A stretch of DNA of 24,698 nt from NCBI GenBank assembly GCA_902362725.1, contig CABIXM010000001.1:82268-106965 (forward strand). Reading direction: 5' to 3'. Shown here piece after piece: positions 16,836 through 24,698 of the stretch. The stretch's first letter is position 1. Each line of letters opens with the position of its first letter. The DNA is from Clostridiaceae bacterium (GTDB lineage Bacteria > Bacillota > Clostridia > Lachnospirales > Lachnospiraceae). A program made the position numbers and the translations under genes. The notes under the pieces were generated by a model, which had not been told where the DNA came from, made no database searches, and saw only the letters and a program-made list of their open reading frames with translations.

Positions 16836-16855
16836 AACGGAAGGAGGTTTCCACA

Positions 16856-17311
16856 TTGGCTTATGTACCCGTACCCAAAGATTTAACCAAAGTCAAAACC
16901 AAGGTCATGTTCAATCTGACCCGAAGGCAGTTGGTCTGCTTTACCGCCGGGGCGCTTGTAGGCGTACCGCTGTTCTTTTTGCTCTGTGAGCCTGCGGGAA
17001 ACAGCATGGCCGCCATGTGTATGATGCTGGTCATGATGCCCTTCTTCCTGCTGGCAATGTATGAAAAGCATGGACAGCCCCTGGAAAAGATCGTCGGCAA
17101 CATTCTCAAAGTGGCTGTGATCCGTCCCAAGCAGCGTCCCTACCAGACCAATAACTTTTATGCCGTATTAAAGCGGCAGGAAATGCTCGATAAGGAGGTG
17201 TATGACATTGTTCACCGCAATGAAAAGCTGGCTGCGCCGTCTGCTGGGAAAACCGGAAGAAAAGACCGTGCAGCCGGTAAAGACAAAGAAAAAGCTGTCC
17301 CGCGCCGATAA
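16856..17311 (+). CDS. prgI: PrgI-family conjugation protein
   Basis: A 151-residue protein read from TTG at 16856, chosen because AAGGAGG (16841-16847) lies eight bases before it and the product then begins with the family's MAYVPVPKDLTKVKTKVMFN. Two adjacent membrane helices follow (QLVCFTAGALVGVPLFFLLC and MCMMLVMMPFFLLAMY), then a cytoplasmic domain and a Lys/Arg-rich tail. PrgI corresponds to VirB3 in Gram-positive channels and works with VirB4. The last 110 bases overlap virB4 in another frame, so PrgI's tail and VirB4's N-terminus share DNA. Confidence 0.85.
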   Translation: MAYVPVPKDLTKVKTKVMFNLTRRQLVCFTAGALVGVPLFFLLCEPAGNSMAAMCMMLVMMPFFLLAMYEKHGQPLEKIVGNILKVAVIRPKQRPYQTNNFYAVLKRQEMLDKEVYDIVHRNEKLAAPSAGKTGRKDRAAGKDKEKAVPRR

Positions 17312-19667
17312 GAAGCAGATCGAAGCGGCCATTGCCCGCGCCAACCGCACGGACAAAAAAGGAAAATCGGCACAGGACAGTATCCCCTATGAACGGATGT
17401 GGCCGGACGGGATCTGCCGTGTATCGGACAGCCACTACACAAAGACTATTCAGTTTCAGGACATCAACTATCAGCTCTCCCAAAATGAAGATAAGACCGC
17501 GATCTTTGAGGGCTGGTGTGATTTCCTCAATTATTTCGACAGCTCGATTCACTTCCAGCTGTCTTTTTTGAACCTTGCGGCATCAGAGGAGACCTTTGCA
17601 AACTCCATTTCCATCCCGCCCCAGGGGGATGCCTTTGACAGTATCCGTGAGGAATACACCACGATGCTGCAAAATCAGCTGGCCAGAGGCAACAACGGTC
17701 TCATCAAGACCAAATACCTGACCTTTGGTATCGACGCTGACAGCATCAAAGCCGCCAAGCCCCGTCTGGAGCGTATTGAGACCGATATACTCAATAACTT
17801 CAAGCGTCTTGGCGTAGCCGCCAGAACACTGGACGGTAAGGAAAGGCTTTCCCAGCTTCATGCGGTATTCCACATGGATGAACAGCTCCCGTTTCAGTTT
17901 GAATGGGACTGGCTGGCTCCTTCCGGCCTATCTACCAAGGACTTCATCGCACCAAGTTCCTTTGAGTTCCGCACCGGCAAGCAGTTCCGTATGGGCAAGA
18001 AATACGGGGCTGTTTCTTTTTTGCAGATCCTTGCACCGGAGCTGAATGACCGTCTGCTGGCTGATTTTCTGGATATGGAAAGCTCGCTCATTGTGAGTAT
18101 GCACATTCAGTCGGTGGATCAGGTGAAAGCCATTAAGACGGTAAAGCGTAAGATTACCGACCTGGACCGCAGTAAGATCGAGGAACAGAAAAAAGCAGTC
18201 CGTGCCGGATACGACATGGACATCATTCCCTCTGACCTTGCTACCTACGGCAGTGAAGCGAAAAAGCTGTTGCAGGATTTGCAGAGCCGAAACGAGCGAA
18301 TGTTCCTGGTCTCCTTTTTGGTGCTGAACACGGCGGACAATCCCCGTCAGCTTGGCAACAACATCTTCCAGGCAGGCTCTATTGCCCAGAAGTATAACTG
18401 CCAGCTTACCAGGCTGGACTTCCAGCAGGAAGAAGGGCTGATGAGCTGTCTGCCTCTGGGACTCAATCAGATCGAGATCCAGCGAGGGCTGACCACCAGT
18501 TCTACGGCTATCTTTGTACCGTTCACCACACAGGAATTATTCCAGAACGGCAAAGAAGCTCTGTACTACGGCATCAACGCCCTGTCCAACAACCTCATCA
18601 TGGTGGACAGAAAGCTGCTGAAAAACCCCAATGGCTTGATTTTGGGTACGCCGGGTTCCGGTAAGTCTTTCAGCGCAAAACGAGAAATTGCCAACTGCTT
18701 TTTGCTTACCAATGATGATGTCATCATCTGTGACCCGGAAGCGGAGTACGCACCTCTTGTTGAGCGTCTGCATGGGCAGGTCATCAAGATCTCGCCTACC
18801 TCAACCAACTACATCAACCCGATGGACCTGAATTTGGACTACTCGGATGATGAAAGCCCGCTGTCCCTCAAGTCTGATTTTATCCTCAGCTTGTGTGAGC
18901 TGATCGTGGGCGGTAAGGACGGATTGCAGCCGGTGCAGAAAACCATCATCGACCGTTGTGTGCGTTTGGTCTATCAGACCTATCTCAATGACCCGCGCCC
19001 GGAGAATATGCCCATACTGGAGGACCTATATAACCTGCTCCGTTCACAGGAAGAAAAGGAAGCCCAGTATATCGCCACGGCCCTTGAAATCTATGTAACC
19101 GGCTCCCTCAATGTGTTCAACCACCAGAGCAATGTGGACATCAATAACCGCATTGTCTGCTATGACATCAAGGAACTGGGTAAGCAGCTCAAGAAAATCG
19201 GTATGCTGGTAGTCCAGGATCAGGTGTGGAACCGCGTTACCATCAACCGCGCTGCCCACAAGTCCACCCGTTACTACATCGACGAGATGCACTTGCTTTT
19301 GAAGGAGGAACAGACCGCCGCCTATACGGTGGAAATCTGGAAGCGATTCAGAAAATGGGGCGGCATCCCCACCGGTATCACGCAGAATGTCAAAGACCTG
19401 CTTTCCAGCCGTGAGGTGGAGAACATTTTTGAAAACTCGGACTTCGTGTATATGCTCAACCAGGCAGGCGGAGACCGTCAGATCCTCGCCAAGCAGCTGG
19501 GCATTTCCACGCACCAGCTTAGCTATGTGACCCACTCCGGTGAGGGCGAGGGTCTGCTGTTCTATGGCTCCACAATCTTGCCGTTTGTGGATCACTTCCC
19601 GAAAAATACCGAGCTTTACCGCATTATGACCACCAAACCCCAGGAACTGAAAAAGGAGGATGAATAA
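17202..19667 (+). CDS. virB4: VirB4-like conjugation ATPase
   Basis: An 821-residue motor that powers assembly of the channel and substrate transfer. The N-terminal domain (about 50-450) is the VirB4/TraE fold. The ATPase domain has Walker A GTPGSGKS at 482-489 and Walker B YYIDEMH with D694/E695, plus ICDPEAEYAPL and a GITQNVKDLL motif characteristic of the family. The start is uncertain: ATG 17202 is only three bases from AAGGAGG, while TTG 17208 has better spacing and would shorten the protein by two residues. The gene is complete, unlike its partner virD4. The ribosome site for the next gene lies within its last codons. Confidence 0.93.
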   Translation: MTLFTAMKSWLRRLLGKPEEKTVQPVKTKKKLSRADKKQIEAAIARANRTDKKGKSAQDSIPYERMWPDGICRVSDSHYTKTIQFQDINYQLSQNEDKTAIFEGWCDFLNYFDSSIHFQLSFLNLAASEETFANSISIPPQGDAFDSIREEYTTMLQNQLARGNNGLIKTKYLTFGIDADSIKAAKPRLERIETDILNNFKRLGVAARTLDGKERLSQLHAVFHMDEQLPFQFEWDWLAPSGLSTKDFIAPSSFEFRTGKQFRMGKKYGAVSFLQILAPELNDRLLADFLDMESSLIVSMHIQSVDQVKAIKTVKRKITDLDRSKIEEQKKAVRAGYDMDIIPSDLATYGSEAKKLLQDLQSRNERMFLVSFLVLNTADNPRQLGNNIFQAGSIAQKYNCQLTRLDFQQEEGLMSCLPLGLNQIEIQRGLTTSSTAIFVPFTTQELFQNGKEALYYGINALSNNLIMVDRKLLKNPNGLILGTPGSGKSFSAKREIANCFLLTNDDVIICDPEAEYAPLVERLHGQVIKISPTSTNYINPMDLNLDYSDDESPLSLKSDFILSLCELIVGGKDGLQPVQKTIIDRCVRLVYQTYLNDPRPENMPILEDLYNLLRSQEEKEAQYIATALEIYVTGSLNVFNHQSNVDINNRIVCYDIKELGKQLKKIGMLVVQDQVWNRVTINRAAHKSTRYYIDEMHLLLKEEQTAAYTVEIWKRFRKWGGIPTGITQNVKDLLSSREVENIFENSDFVYMLNQAGGDRQILAKQLGISTHQLSYVTHSGEGEGLLFYGSTILPFVDHFPKNTELYRIMTTKPQELKKEDE

Positions 19668-19669
19668 CT

Positions 19670-20044
19670 ATGAAACAGAATATTTGCGAACTTGATACCA
19701 TGATTTTTTTTCGCGAGGCATTGGAGGCTCACGAATTCATGTTGCTTCCGGTAATGGCCTCCGCTGTTGTTGAGTGTCGTACCGCTGACAAAGAACTCAA
19801 AACCTTGAATGAGGATGGCGAAATTGGTCTTGCCCGTCTCTTTTCGATTTGGGCGAATATGATGTGTGCTCCTGGTGCAGCAACCATTGTAGGGTGCAGA
19901 CCTATCACAATGCTCTCTGAGATTCTGGCGCAAGTCCATGCGTATCTCACCGTGCATCCGCTATATGATCCGGAAGGTTTGGCCCTCTATGTGGAGCTGC
20001 ACCACATGATGGATGCTATCCTAATGGGTGATTGGTTTGAATAA
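19670..20044 (+). CDS. Hypothetical protein between virB4 and the CHAP gene
   Basis: A 124-residue protein starting MKQNICELDTMIFFREALEA. I do not recognise a family. It has several cysteines, no clear signal peptide, and a middle section (GLARLFSIWANMMCAPGAAT) that could be a buried helix. AAAGGAGG at 19651-19658, inside the end of virB4, gives good spacing, so translation is coupled. Its end overlaps the CHAP gene by 17 bases. A run of eight T at 19704-19711 near the start is a possible slippage site. By eye the codon choice is less GC-biased than in virB4. Confidence 0.65.
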   Translation: MKQNICELDTMIFFREALEAHEFMLLPVMASAVVECRTADKELKTLNEDGEIGLARLFSIWANMMCAPGAATIVGCRPITMLSEILAQVHAYLTVHPLYDPEGLALYVELHHMMDAILMGDWFE

Positions 20045-21746
20045 AGAGCCGCGCCTGCGCTTTACCGATGAGGAACGGTCTGACCCAGTGCTGGAAAAGC
20101 CGATCCGCAAGGCGGAGAAAGCTGCGGCCAGAGCAGATAAGGCGCAGGACAATATCCCGAAGAAAAAGGTCAGGCAGATGGTCATTGACCCGGACACCGG
20201 GAAAAAGACCTCGAAGCTGACCTTTGAGGACAAGAAAAAACCACCCTCCAAAGTTTCTCAAGGGGTTAAAGAAGCTTCCGTCCATCTGGTCGCGGGCAAG
20301 CTCCATAAAGAGATCCGTGAAAATGAGCAGGACAATGTGGGCGTGGAAAGCGCCCACAAGTCCGAGGAGGCGGTGGAGACCGGCGCTTATCTGGTGCGGG
20401 AGGGCTATCGCAGCCACAAGTTGAAGCCCTACCGCAATGCAGCCCAGGCCGAGCAGAAGCTGGAGAAGGCCAATGTGAATGCCCTGTATCAGAAGTCCCT
20501 ACGGGAAAATCCTCAGTTTACCAGCAACCCTCTCTCCCGCTGGCAGCAAAAACAGAGTATCAAAAAGCAGTATGCTGCCGCCAAGCGCGCCGGTCAAACT
20601 GCCGGAAATACCGCCCAGGCTGCGTCCAAAACAGGAAAGGCCGCAAGGACGGTAAAAGAAAAGGCACAACAGGCAGGGTCATTCGTCATGCGCCACAAGA
20701 AAGGTTTTCTGGTTGCCGGTGTGCTGTTCCTCCTCATCTGTATGCTGATGAATACCATGTCCTCCTGCTCTATGATGGCACAGAGTATTGGTTCTGTAAT
20801 TTCCGGCACCACCTATCCATCGGATGACCCGGAAATGCTGGCGGTGGAGGCAGATTATGCAGCCAGAGAAGCCCAGTTGCAGGAGAAAATCGACAACATC
20901 GAAAGCAGCCACTCAGGATATGACGAGTATCGGTATAACCTGGATATGATTGGTCATGACCCCCATGAGCTTGCGGCGTTTCTCTCTGCTGTCTTGCAGG
21001 GCTATACACGCCACAGCGCCCAGGCAGAGCTGGATCGTGTGTTTGATGCACAGTATCAGCTTACGCTGAGAGAAGAAATTCAGATTCGCACTTACACTGA
21101 CGAAGATGGGGATGAGCATGAATATGAATATCGTATTCTCCATGTAACTTTAACAAGCCGTTCCATTGCCTCTTTTGCGCCAGAACTACTGACTCCGGAG
21201 CAGATGGAGATGTACCAGGTCTACCGACAGACTATGGGCAATAAGCCACTGTTGTTTGGTGGCGGTTCTCCCGATACAGGTGTTTCTGAAGATTTGACTG
21301 GTGTTGAATTTATCAACGGCACCCGCCCCGGAAATTCGCAACTGGTGGAACTGGCGAAAAGTCAGGTGGGCAATGTGGGAGGACAACCTTATTGGAGCTG
21401 GTACGGCTTCAACTCTCGCGTGGAATGGTGTGCCTGCTTTGTATCATGGTGCTATGGTCAATCCGGTCGAACGGAACCACGCTTTGCTGGTTGCCAGTCT
21501 CAGGGTGTTCCGTGGTTCCAGTCTCATGGACAGTGGGGCGCACGAGGATATGAAAACATCGCTCCCGGTGATGCCATTTTCTTCGATTGGGATCTGGATG
21601 GTTCCGCAGACCATGTGGGAATTGTTGTCGGCACCGATGGCAGCCGTGTTTATACCGTGGAGGGAAATTCCGGCGATGCCTGCAAGATCAAAAGTTATGA
21701 CCTGAATTATCAGAGTATCAAGGGCTACGGCCTGATGAACTGGTAA
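20028..21746 (+). CDS. CHAP-domain cell wall hydrolase of the conjugation system (CD1108-like)
   Basis: A 572-residue protein. A long basic cytoplasmic part (about 1-220, many Lys/Ala) is followed by one membrane helix (GFLVAGVLFLLICMLM, about 226-241). An extracellular coiled-coil/linker region comes next, then a C-terminal CHAP amidase or endopeptidase. The catalytic candidates are C468 in EWCACFVSWC and H529 in ADHVGIVVG. Such enzymes open peptidoglycan for the mating channel, the VirB1 role. The start is a GTG overlapping the previous gene, with only a weak ribosome site, so it depends on coupling; a second possible start is not evident. Active-site residues are intact. Confidence 0.87.
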   Translation: MIGLNKEPRLRFTDEERSDPVLEKPIRKAEKAAARADKAQDNIPKKKVRQMVIDPDTGKKTSKLTFEDKKKPPSKVSQGVKEASVHLVAGKLHKEIRENEQDNVGVESAHKSEEAVETGAYLVREGYRSHKLKPYRNAAQAEQKLEKANVNALYQKSLRENPQFTSNPLSRWQQKQSIKKQYAAAKRAGQTAGNTAQAASKTGKAARTVKEKAQQAGSFVMRHKKGFLVAGVLFLLICMLMNTMSSCSMMAQSIGSVISGTTYPSDDPEMLAVEADYAAREAQLQEKIDNIESSHSGYDEYRYNLDMIGHDPHELAAFLSAVLQGYTRHSAQAELDRVFDAQYQLTLREEIQIRTYTDEDGDEHEYEYRILHVTLTSRSIASFAPELLTPEQMEMYQVYRQTMGNKPLLFGGGSPDTGVSEDLTGVEFINGTRPGNSQLVELAKSQVGNVGGQPYWSWYGFNSRVEWCACFVSWCYGQSGRTEPRFAGCQSQGVPWFQSHGQWGARGYENIAPGDAIFFDWDLDGSADHVGIVVGTDGSRVYTVEGNSGDACKIKSYDLNYQSIKGYGLMNW

Positions 21747-21775
21747 CAGAGATTTTTTAGAAGGAGTGATAGACG

Positions 21776-22027
21776 ATGGCAAAGAACAAAATTGAACGCA
21801 TTAACCAGGAGATTACAAAGGTCCGCGAGAAGATCGCAGAGTATCAGGAAAAGCTCAAGGCGCTGGAGGCACAGAAAACCGAGGCTGAAAACCTGGAGAT
21901 CGTCCAGATGGTGCGCGCACTGCGTATGACCCCGGCTCAGCTGAGCGCCATGCTGTCCGGCGGCACAATTCCCGGCAGTATGGTGGATGACAACAACGAA
22001 CAGGAGGAAAACAGCTATGAGGAATAA
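21776..22027 (+). CDS. DUF4315-family protein
   Basis: An 83-residue, highly helical protein starting [20 protein letters not shown]. The first 45 residues are a heptad-like coiled coil, followed by the family segment [23 protein letters not shown]4315 proteins are constant neighbours of the CHAP hydrolase and DUF4366 genes in this conjugation module; their role is unknown. The ATG follows AGAAGGAG. The end overlaps the DUF4366 start by 11 bases. Confidence 0.88.
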   Translation: MAKNKIERINQEITKVREKIAEYQEKLKALEAQKTEAENLEIVQMVRALRMTPAQLSAMLSGGTIPGSMVDDNNEQEENSYEE

Positions 22028-22757
22028 ACGATTGCTCCGAACACTTTCTGCCCTTTGCCTGACGCTGGTTCTGGCATCGGGCTTTACTATTCCCGCTTTT
22101 GCCCAGGGCGCAGCGCCGCCCCCGGCAGAGGATACCACCAATGACAGTAATGTGGTGGAAGAACCCGAAAAAGCACCTCCGCTGACCCCGGATGGCAACG
22201 CCGCTCTGGTGGATGATTTTGGTGGCAACAAGCAGCTCATTACCGTTACCACCAAGGCAGGCAACTATTTTTATATCCTGATCGACAGGGCCAACGAGGA
22301 TAAAAAGACCGCTGTTCACTTTCTGAACCAGGTGGATGAAGCGGACCTGATGGCGCTGATGGAGGATGGAAAACCCAAAGAGGAGCCGCCTGCGGTGTGC
22401 GGCTGCACGAAGAAATGTGAAGCAGGGGCAGTCAATACGGCCTGTCCGGTCTGTGTAACTGATAAGAGTAAATGTACGGGAAAAGCACCGGAACCTCCGG
22501 CAGAAACACCGGAGCCGGAAAAAGAGAAGCCTGCCGGACTGAACCCGGCTGCCCTGATCCTTCTGCTGGCTCTGCTGGGCGGCGGTGGCATATTTGCCTA
22601 CTTGAAGCTCGTTAAGAATAAGCCTAAGACCAAGGGCAATGACAGTCTGGACGATTATGATTATGGCGAGGAAGATTCCGAGGAATGGGAAACCGAGGAT
22701 GAAGAAGTCCTTGATATTGATGTTGAAGATATTGAGGCTGACGAAACTGAAAAGTAA
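22017..22757 (+). CDS. DUF4366-family surface membrane protein (CD1107-like)
   Basis: A 246-residue protein. A signal peptide ([20 protein letters not shown], cleaved after about AFA, residue 29) is followed by an outer domain with [20 protein letters not shown], the DUF4366 core. A cysteine cluster ([10 protein letters not shown], then CPVC and a further Cys) and a Pro/Glu-rich spacer come next, then one membrane helix ([20 protein letters not shown]) and a very acidic tail. It probably sits on the cell surface near the channel; the function is unknown. The ATG at 22017 is chosen because the signal peptide starts there and AGGAGG lies at 22002-22007. The cysteine cluster may bind metal or form disulfides. 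Confidence 0.87.
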   Translation: MRNKRLLRTLSALCLTLVLASGFTIPAFAQGAAPPPAEDTTNDSNVVEEPEKAPPLTPDGNAALVDDFGGNKQLITVTTKAGNYFYILIDRANEDKKTAVHFLNQVDEADLMALMEDGKPKEEPPAVCGCTKKCEAGAVNTACPVCVTDKSKCTGKAPEPPAETPEPEKEKPAGLNPAALILLLALLGGGGIFAYLKLVKNKPKTKGNDSLDDYDYGEEDSEEWETEDEEVLDIDVEDIEADETEK

Positions 22758-22773
22758 CAATCATGTGCAGACA

Positions 22774-22800
22774 GAAGGACGGAAAAAGTTTCCGTCCTTC
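22774..22800 (+). terminator. Intrinsic terminator after the DUF4366 gene
   Basis: GAAGGACGGAAA (22774-22785) pairs perfectly with TTTCCGTCCTTC (22789-22800) around AAG, followed by a pyrimidine run. It ends the conjugation operon before topB. Confidence 0.8.
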
Positions 22801-22918
22801 TTCTCTGTTTGATGTACTTCTACTACTCTCTCACCACTGGTATCAGAGTTAAAGAACTTCATTATAGATATATTTTGCTGTAAAACACCCCAATGATTTA
22901 ATGAGAGGAGGAACCATC

Positions 22919-24698
22919 ATGGCTCAGTATAAATTGGTAATTGCCGAAAAACCATCGGTTGCCCATAGTTTGGCTGCGGTGATCGGCGCAACTGCCCGTA
23001 AGGACGGGTATCTGGAGGGTAACGGCTGGCGTGTCAGCTGGTGTGTGGGCCATCTGGCCGGTCTTGCGGATGCAGACAGCTATGACCCCAAGTACGCCAA
23101 GTGGCGATATGATGACCTGCCTATCCTGCCGGAGCATTGGCAGATGGTGGTGGGCAAAGATAAAAAGAAACAGTTTGATATTCTCAAAAAGCTGATGAAC
23201 GCCCCGGATGTGACGGAGGTGGTAAATGCCTGTGATGCCGGACGCGAGGGCGAGCTGATCTTCCGCAGCGTCTATGAGCTGGCAGGCTGTCAAAAGCCGA
23301 TGAAAAGGCTCTGGATTTCTTCGATGGAGGACTCCGCCATAAGGGAAGGCTTTGCAAACCTGCGCCCTGGTGCAGATTATGACGGACTTCGGGATGCTGC
23401 CCTCTGCCGTGCCAAGGCCGACTGGCTGGTGGGGATCAATGCCACAAGGCTTTTTTCCGTGCTGTATCACCGCACACTCAACATCGGGCGTGTTATGTCC
23501 CCAACGCTGGCACTCATTGTCCAGCGAGAAGCTGAGATCGACACCTTTAAGCCGGTTCCCTTTTATACCGTGGCGCTGGAGCTGCCCGGTCTTACCGTAT
23601 CCGGGGAGCGCATGACGGATAAGGCCGCTGCCGAGCAGCTGAAAGAAGTCTGCCAGGGTGCAAATGTCACGATCAAAAAGGTGGAGCACAAGGAAAAGTC
23701 CGAAAAGCCGCCTGCCCTCTATGACCTGACTACTCTGCAAAGAGATGCCAACCGCCTGCTTGGATTTACAGCCCAGCAGACCCTGGACTATCTGCAAAGC
23801 CTGTATGAAAAGAAGCTCTGCACCTATCCCCGTACCGACAGCCGCTATCTGACCGGTGATATGGCAGACAGCCTGCCGGTGCTGGTGAATCTGGTTGCCA
23901 ATGCTATGCCGTTTCGTAAGGAAATCGCCATTACCTGTGATCCGCAGACGGTCATCAACGATAAGAAAGTAACCGACCACCACGCAGTAATCCCTACCAG
24001 AAATCTCAAGGATGCAGACCTTTCTGCCCTTCCTGCGGGAGAAAAAGCGGTGCTGGAGCTGGTGGCTCTGCGTCTGCTGTGCGCCGTAGCCCAGCCCCAT
24101 ATCTATTCGGAAACCGTTGTGATTGCAGCGTGTGCCGGTGGGGAGTTTACCGCCAAAGGAAAAACGGTGAAGCACCCCGGATGGAAAGCGCTGGAGGACG
24201 CTTACCGTGCCAAAATGAAGGATGCAGAGCCGAAAAAAGATGGCGCAGAGAAAGCCCTGCCGGAGCTGACCGAAGGACAGACCCTTGCGGTTGCTGCTGC
24301 AATCGTCAAAGAAGGCAAAAGCAGTCCGCCTCAACACTTTACGGAGGACACCCTATTGTCCGCGATGGAGACTGCCGGAAAAGAGGATATGCCGGAGGAT
24401 GCCGAGCGAAAAGGTCTGGGGACACCGGCCACCCGTGCCGGTATTTTGGAAAAGCTGGTATCTGCCGGTTTTCTGGAACGAAAAAAGAGCAGGAAAACGG
24501 TGCAGCTTCTCCCTTCCCACGATGCAGTTTCCCTGATCACCGTTCTGCCGGAACAGCTGCAATCGCCGCTTTTGACTGCCGAGTGGGAGTACCGCCTGGG
24601 CGAGATCGAGCGCGGGCAGCTTGCCCCGGAGGAGTTTTTGGATGGAATCAGCACCATGCTGAGAGACCTGGTGGGGACTTATCAGGTCATCAAGGGAA
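22919..24698 (+). CDS. topB: DNA topoisomerase III (type IA), 3' end outside window
   Basis: 593 codons are visible. The toprim domain starts QYKLVIAEKPSVAHSLAAVI and carries the acidic metal motif NACDAGREGE from about residue 103. The catalytic tyrosine is Y303 in CTYPRTDSRY. The later DHHAVIPT and GLGTPATRAGILEKL motifs are typical of TopB. Plasmids and conjugative elements often carry their own TopB to resolve single-strand intermediates. The ATG follows GAGGAGG. It is separated from the conjugation genes by a terminator, so it probably has its own promoter in 22801-22900, though I could not pick a convincing one. Confidence 0.93.
   Translation, partial: MAQYKLVIAEKPSVAHSLAAVIGATARKDGYLEGNGWRVSWCVGHLAGLADADSYDPKYAKWRYDDLPILPEHWQMVVGKDKKKQFDILKKLMNAPDVTEVVNACDAGREGELIFRSVYELAGCQKPMKRLWISSMEDSAIREGFANLRPGADYDGLRDAALCRAKADWLVGINATRLFSVLYHRTLNIGRVMSPTLALIVQREAEIDTFKPVPFYTVALELPGLTVSGERMTDKAAAEQLKEVCQGANVTIKKVEHKEKSEKPPALYDLTTLQRDANRLLGFTAQQTLDYLQSLYEKKLCTYPRTDSRYLTGDMADSLPVLVNLVANAMPFRKEIAITCDPQTVINDKKVTDHHAVIPTRNLKDADLSALPAGEKAVLELVALRLLCAVAQPHIYSETVVIAACAGGEFTAKGKTVKHPGWKALEDAYRAKMKDAEPKKDGAEKALPELTEGQTLAVAAAIVKEGKSSPPQHFTEDTLLSAMETAGKEDMPEDAERKGLGTPATRAGILEKLVSAGFLERKKSRKTVQLLPSHDAVSLITVLPEQLQSPLLTAEWEYRLGEIERGQLAPEEFLDGISTMLRDLVGTYQVIKG

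Noticed and set aside
22898..24337. 479-codon minus-strand frame opposite topB
   Set aside because: TopB on the plus strand has all its catalytic motifs; the antisense frame is a composition effect.

Overview
The window looks like gut Clostridia (Firmicutes) DNA. It holds no housekeeping genes, rRNA or tRNA; nearly everything is mobile. Strong AGGAGG ribosome sites, tight ATGA overlaps, tet(W), TnpW-type proteins and a Tn1549/CTn-like conjugation set (VirD4, Maff2, VirB6-like, PrgI, VirB4, CHAP hydrolase, DUF4315, DUF4366, TopB) all point to the human or animal gut community. The species cannot be named from this.

Layout. (1) 1 to about 3265: right-hand part of a first mobilizable element (element A): C-terminus of a MobA/MobL relaxase, a toprim/RepA-like ATPase and a TnpW protein. 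It abuts a virD4 gene lacking its 5' half. (2) About 3265-4421: conjugative-element backbone, with the C-terminal half of virD4, a structured leader and the first 41 codons of maff2. (3) 4422-15802: a complete 11.4 kb mobilizable element (element B) inside maff2, with 23-bp imperfect terminal inverted repeats and a GCAAA overlap at both junctions. It carries tet(W) with its attenuator, an AT-rich methyltransferase, sigma-like and HTH regulators, a probable oriT, mobC, a VirD2-type relaxase, a 56-residue protein, a RepA_N initiator with five internal iterons, a DnaC-like loader, tnpW, a DUF4180 cargo gene on the minus strand and a large serine recombinase. (4) 15798-24698: the rest of maff2, then virB6-like, prgI, virB4, an unknown 124-residue gene, a CHAP hydrolase, DUF4315, DUF4366 and topB, which runs off the end.

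How the parts work together. The backbone encodes a mating channel, but two of its conjugation genes, virD4 and maff2, are each broken by a mobilizable element. Element B has its own recombinase, relaxase and replication genes. If it excises precisely the maff2 frame is restored, so it can be read as a passenger that disables its vehicle while integrated and repairs it on leaving. The 23-bp iterons inside repA suggest that the excised circle replicates like a plasmid. The join between element A and virD4 is the least certain boundary.
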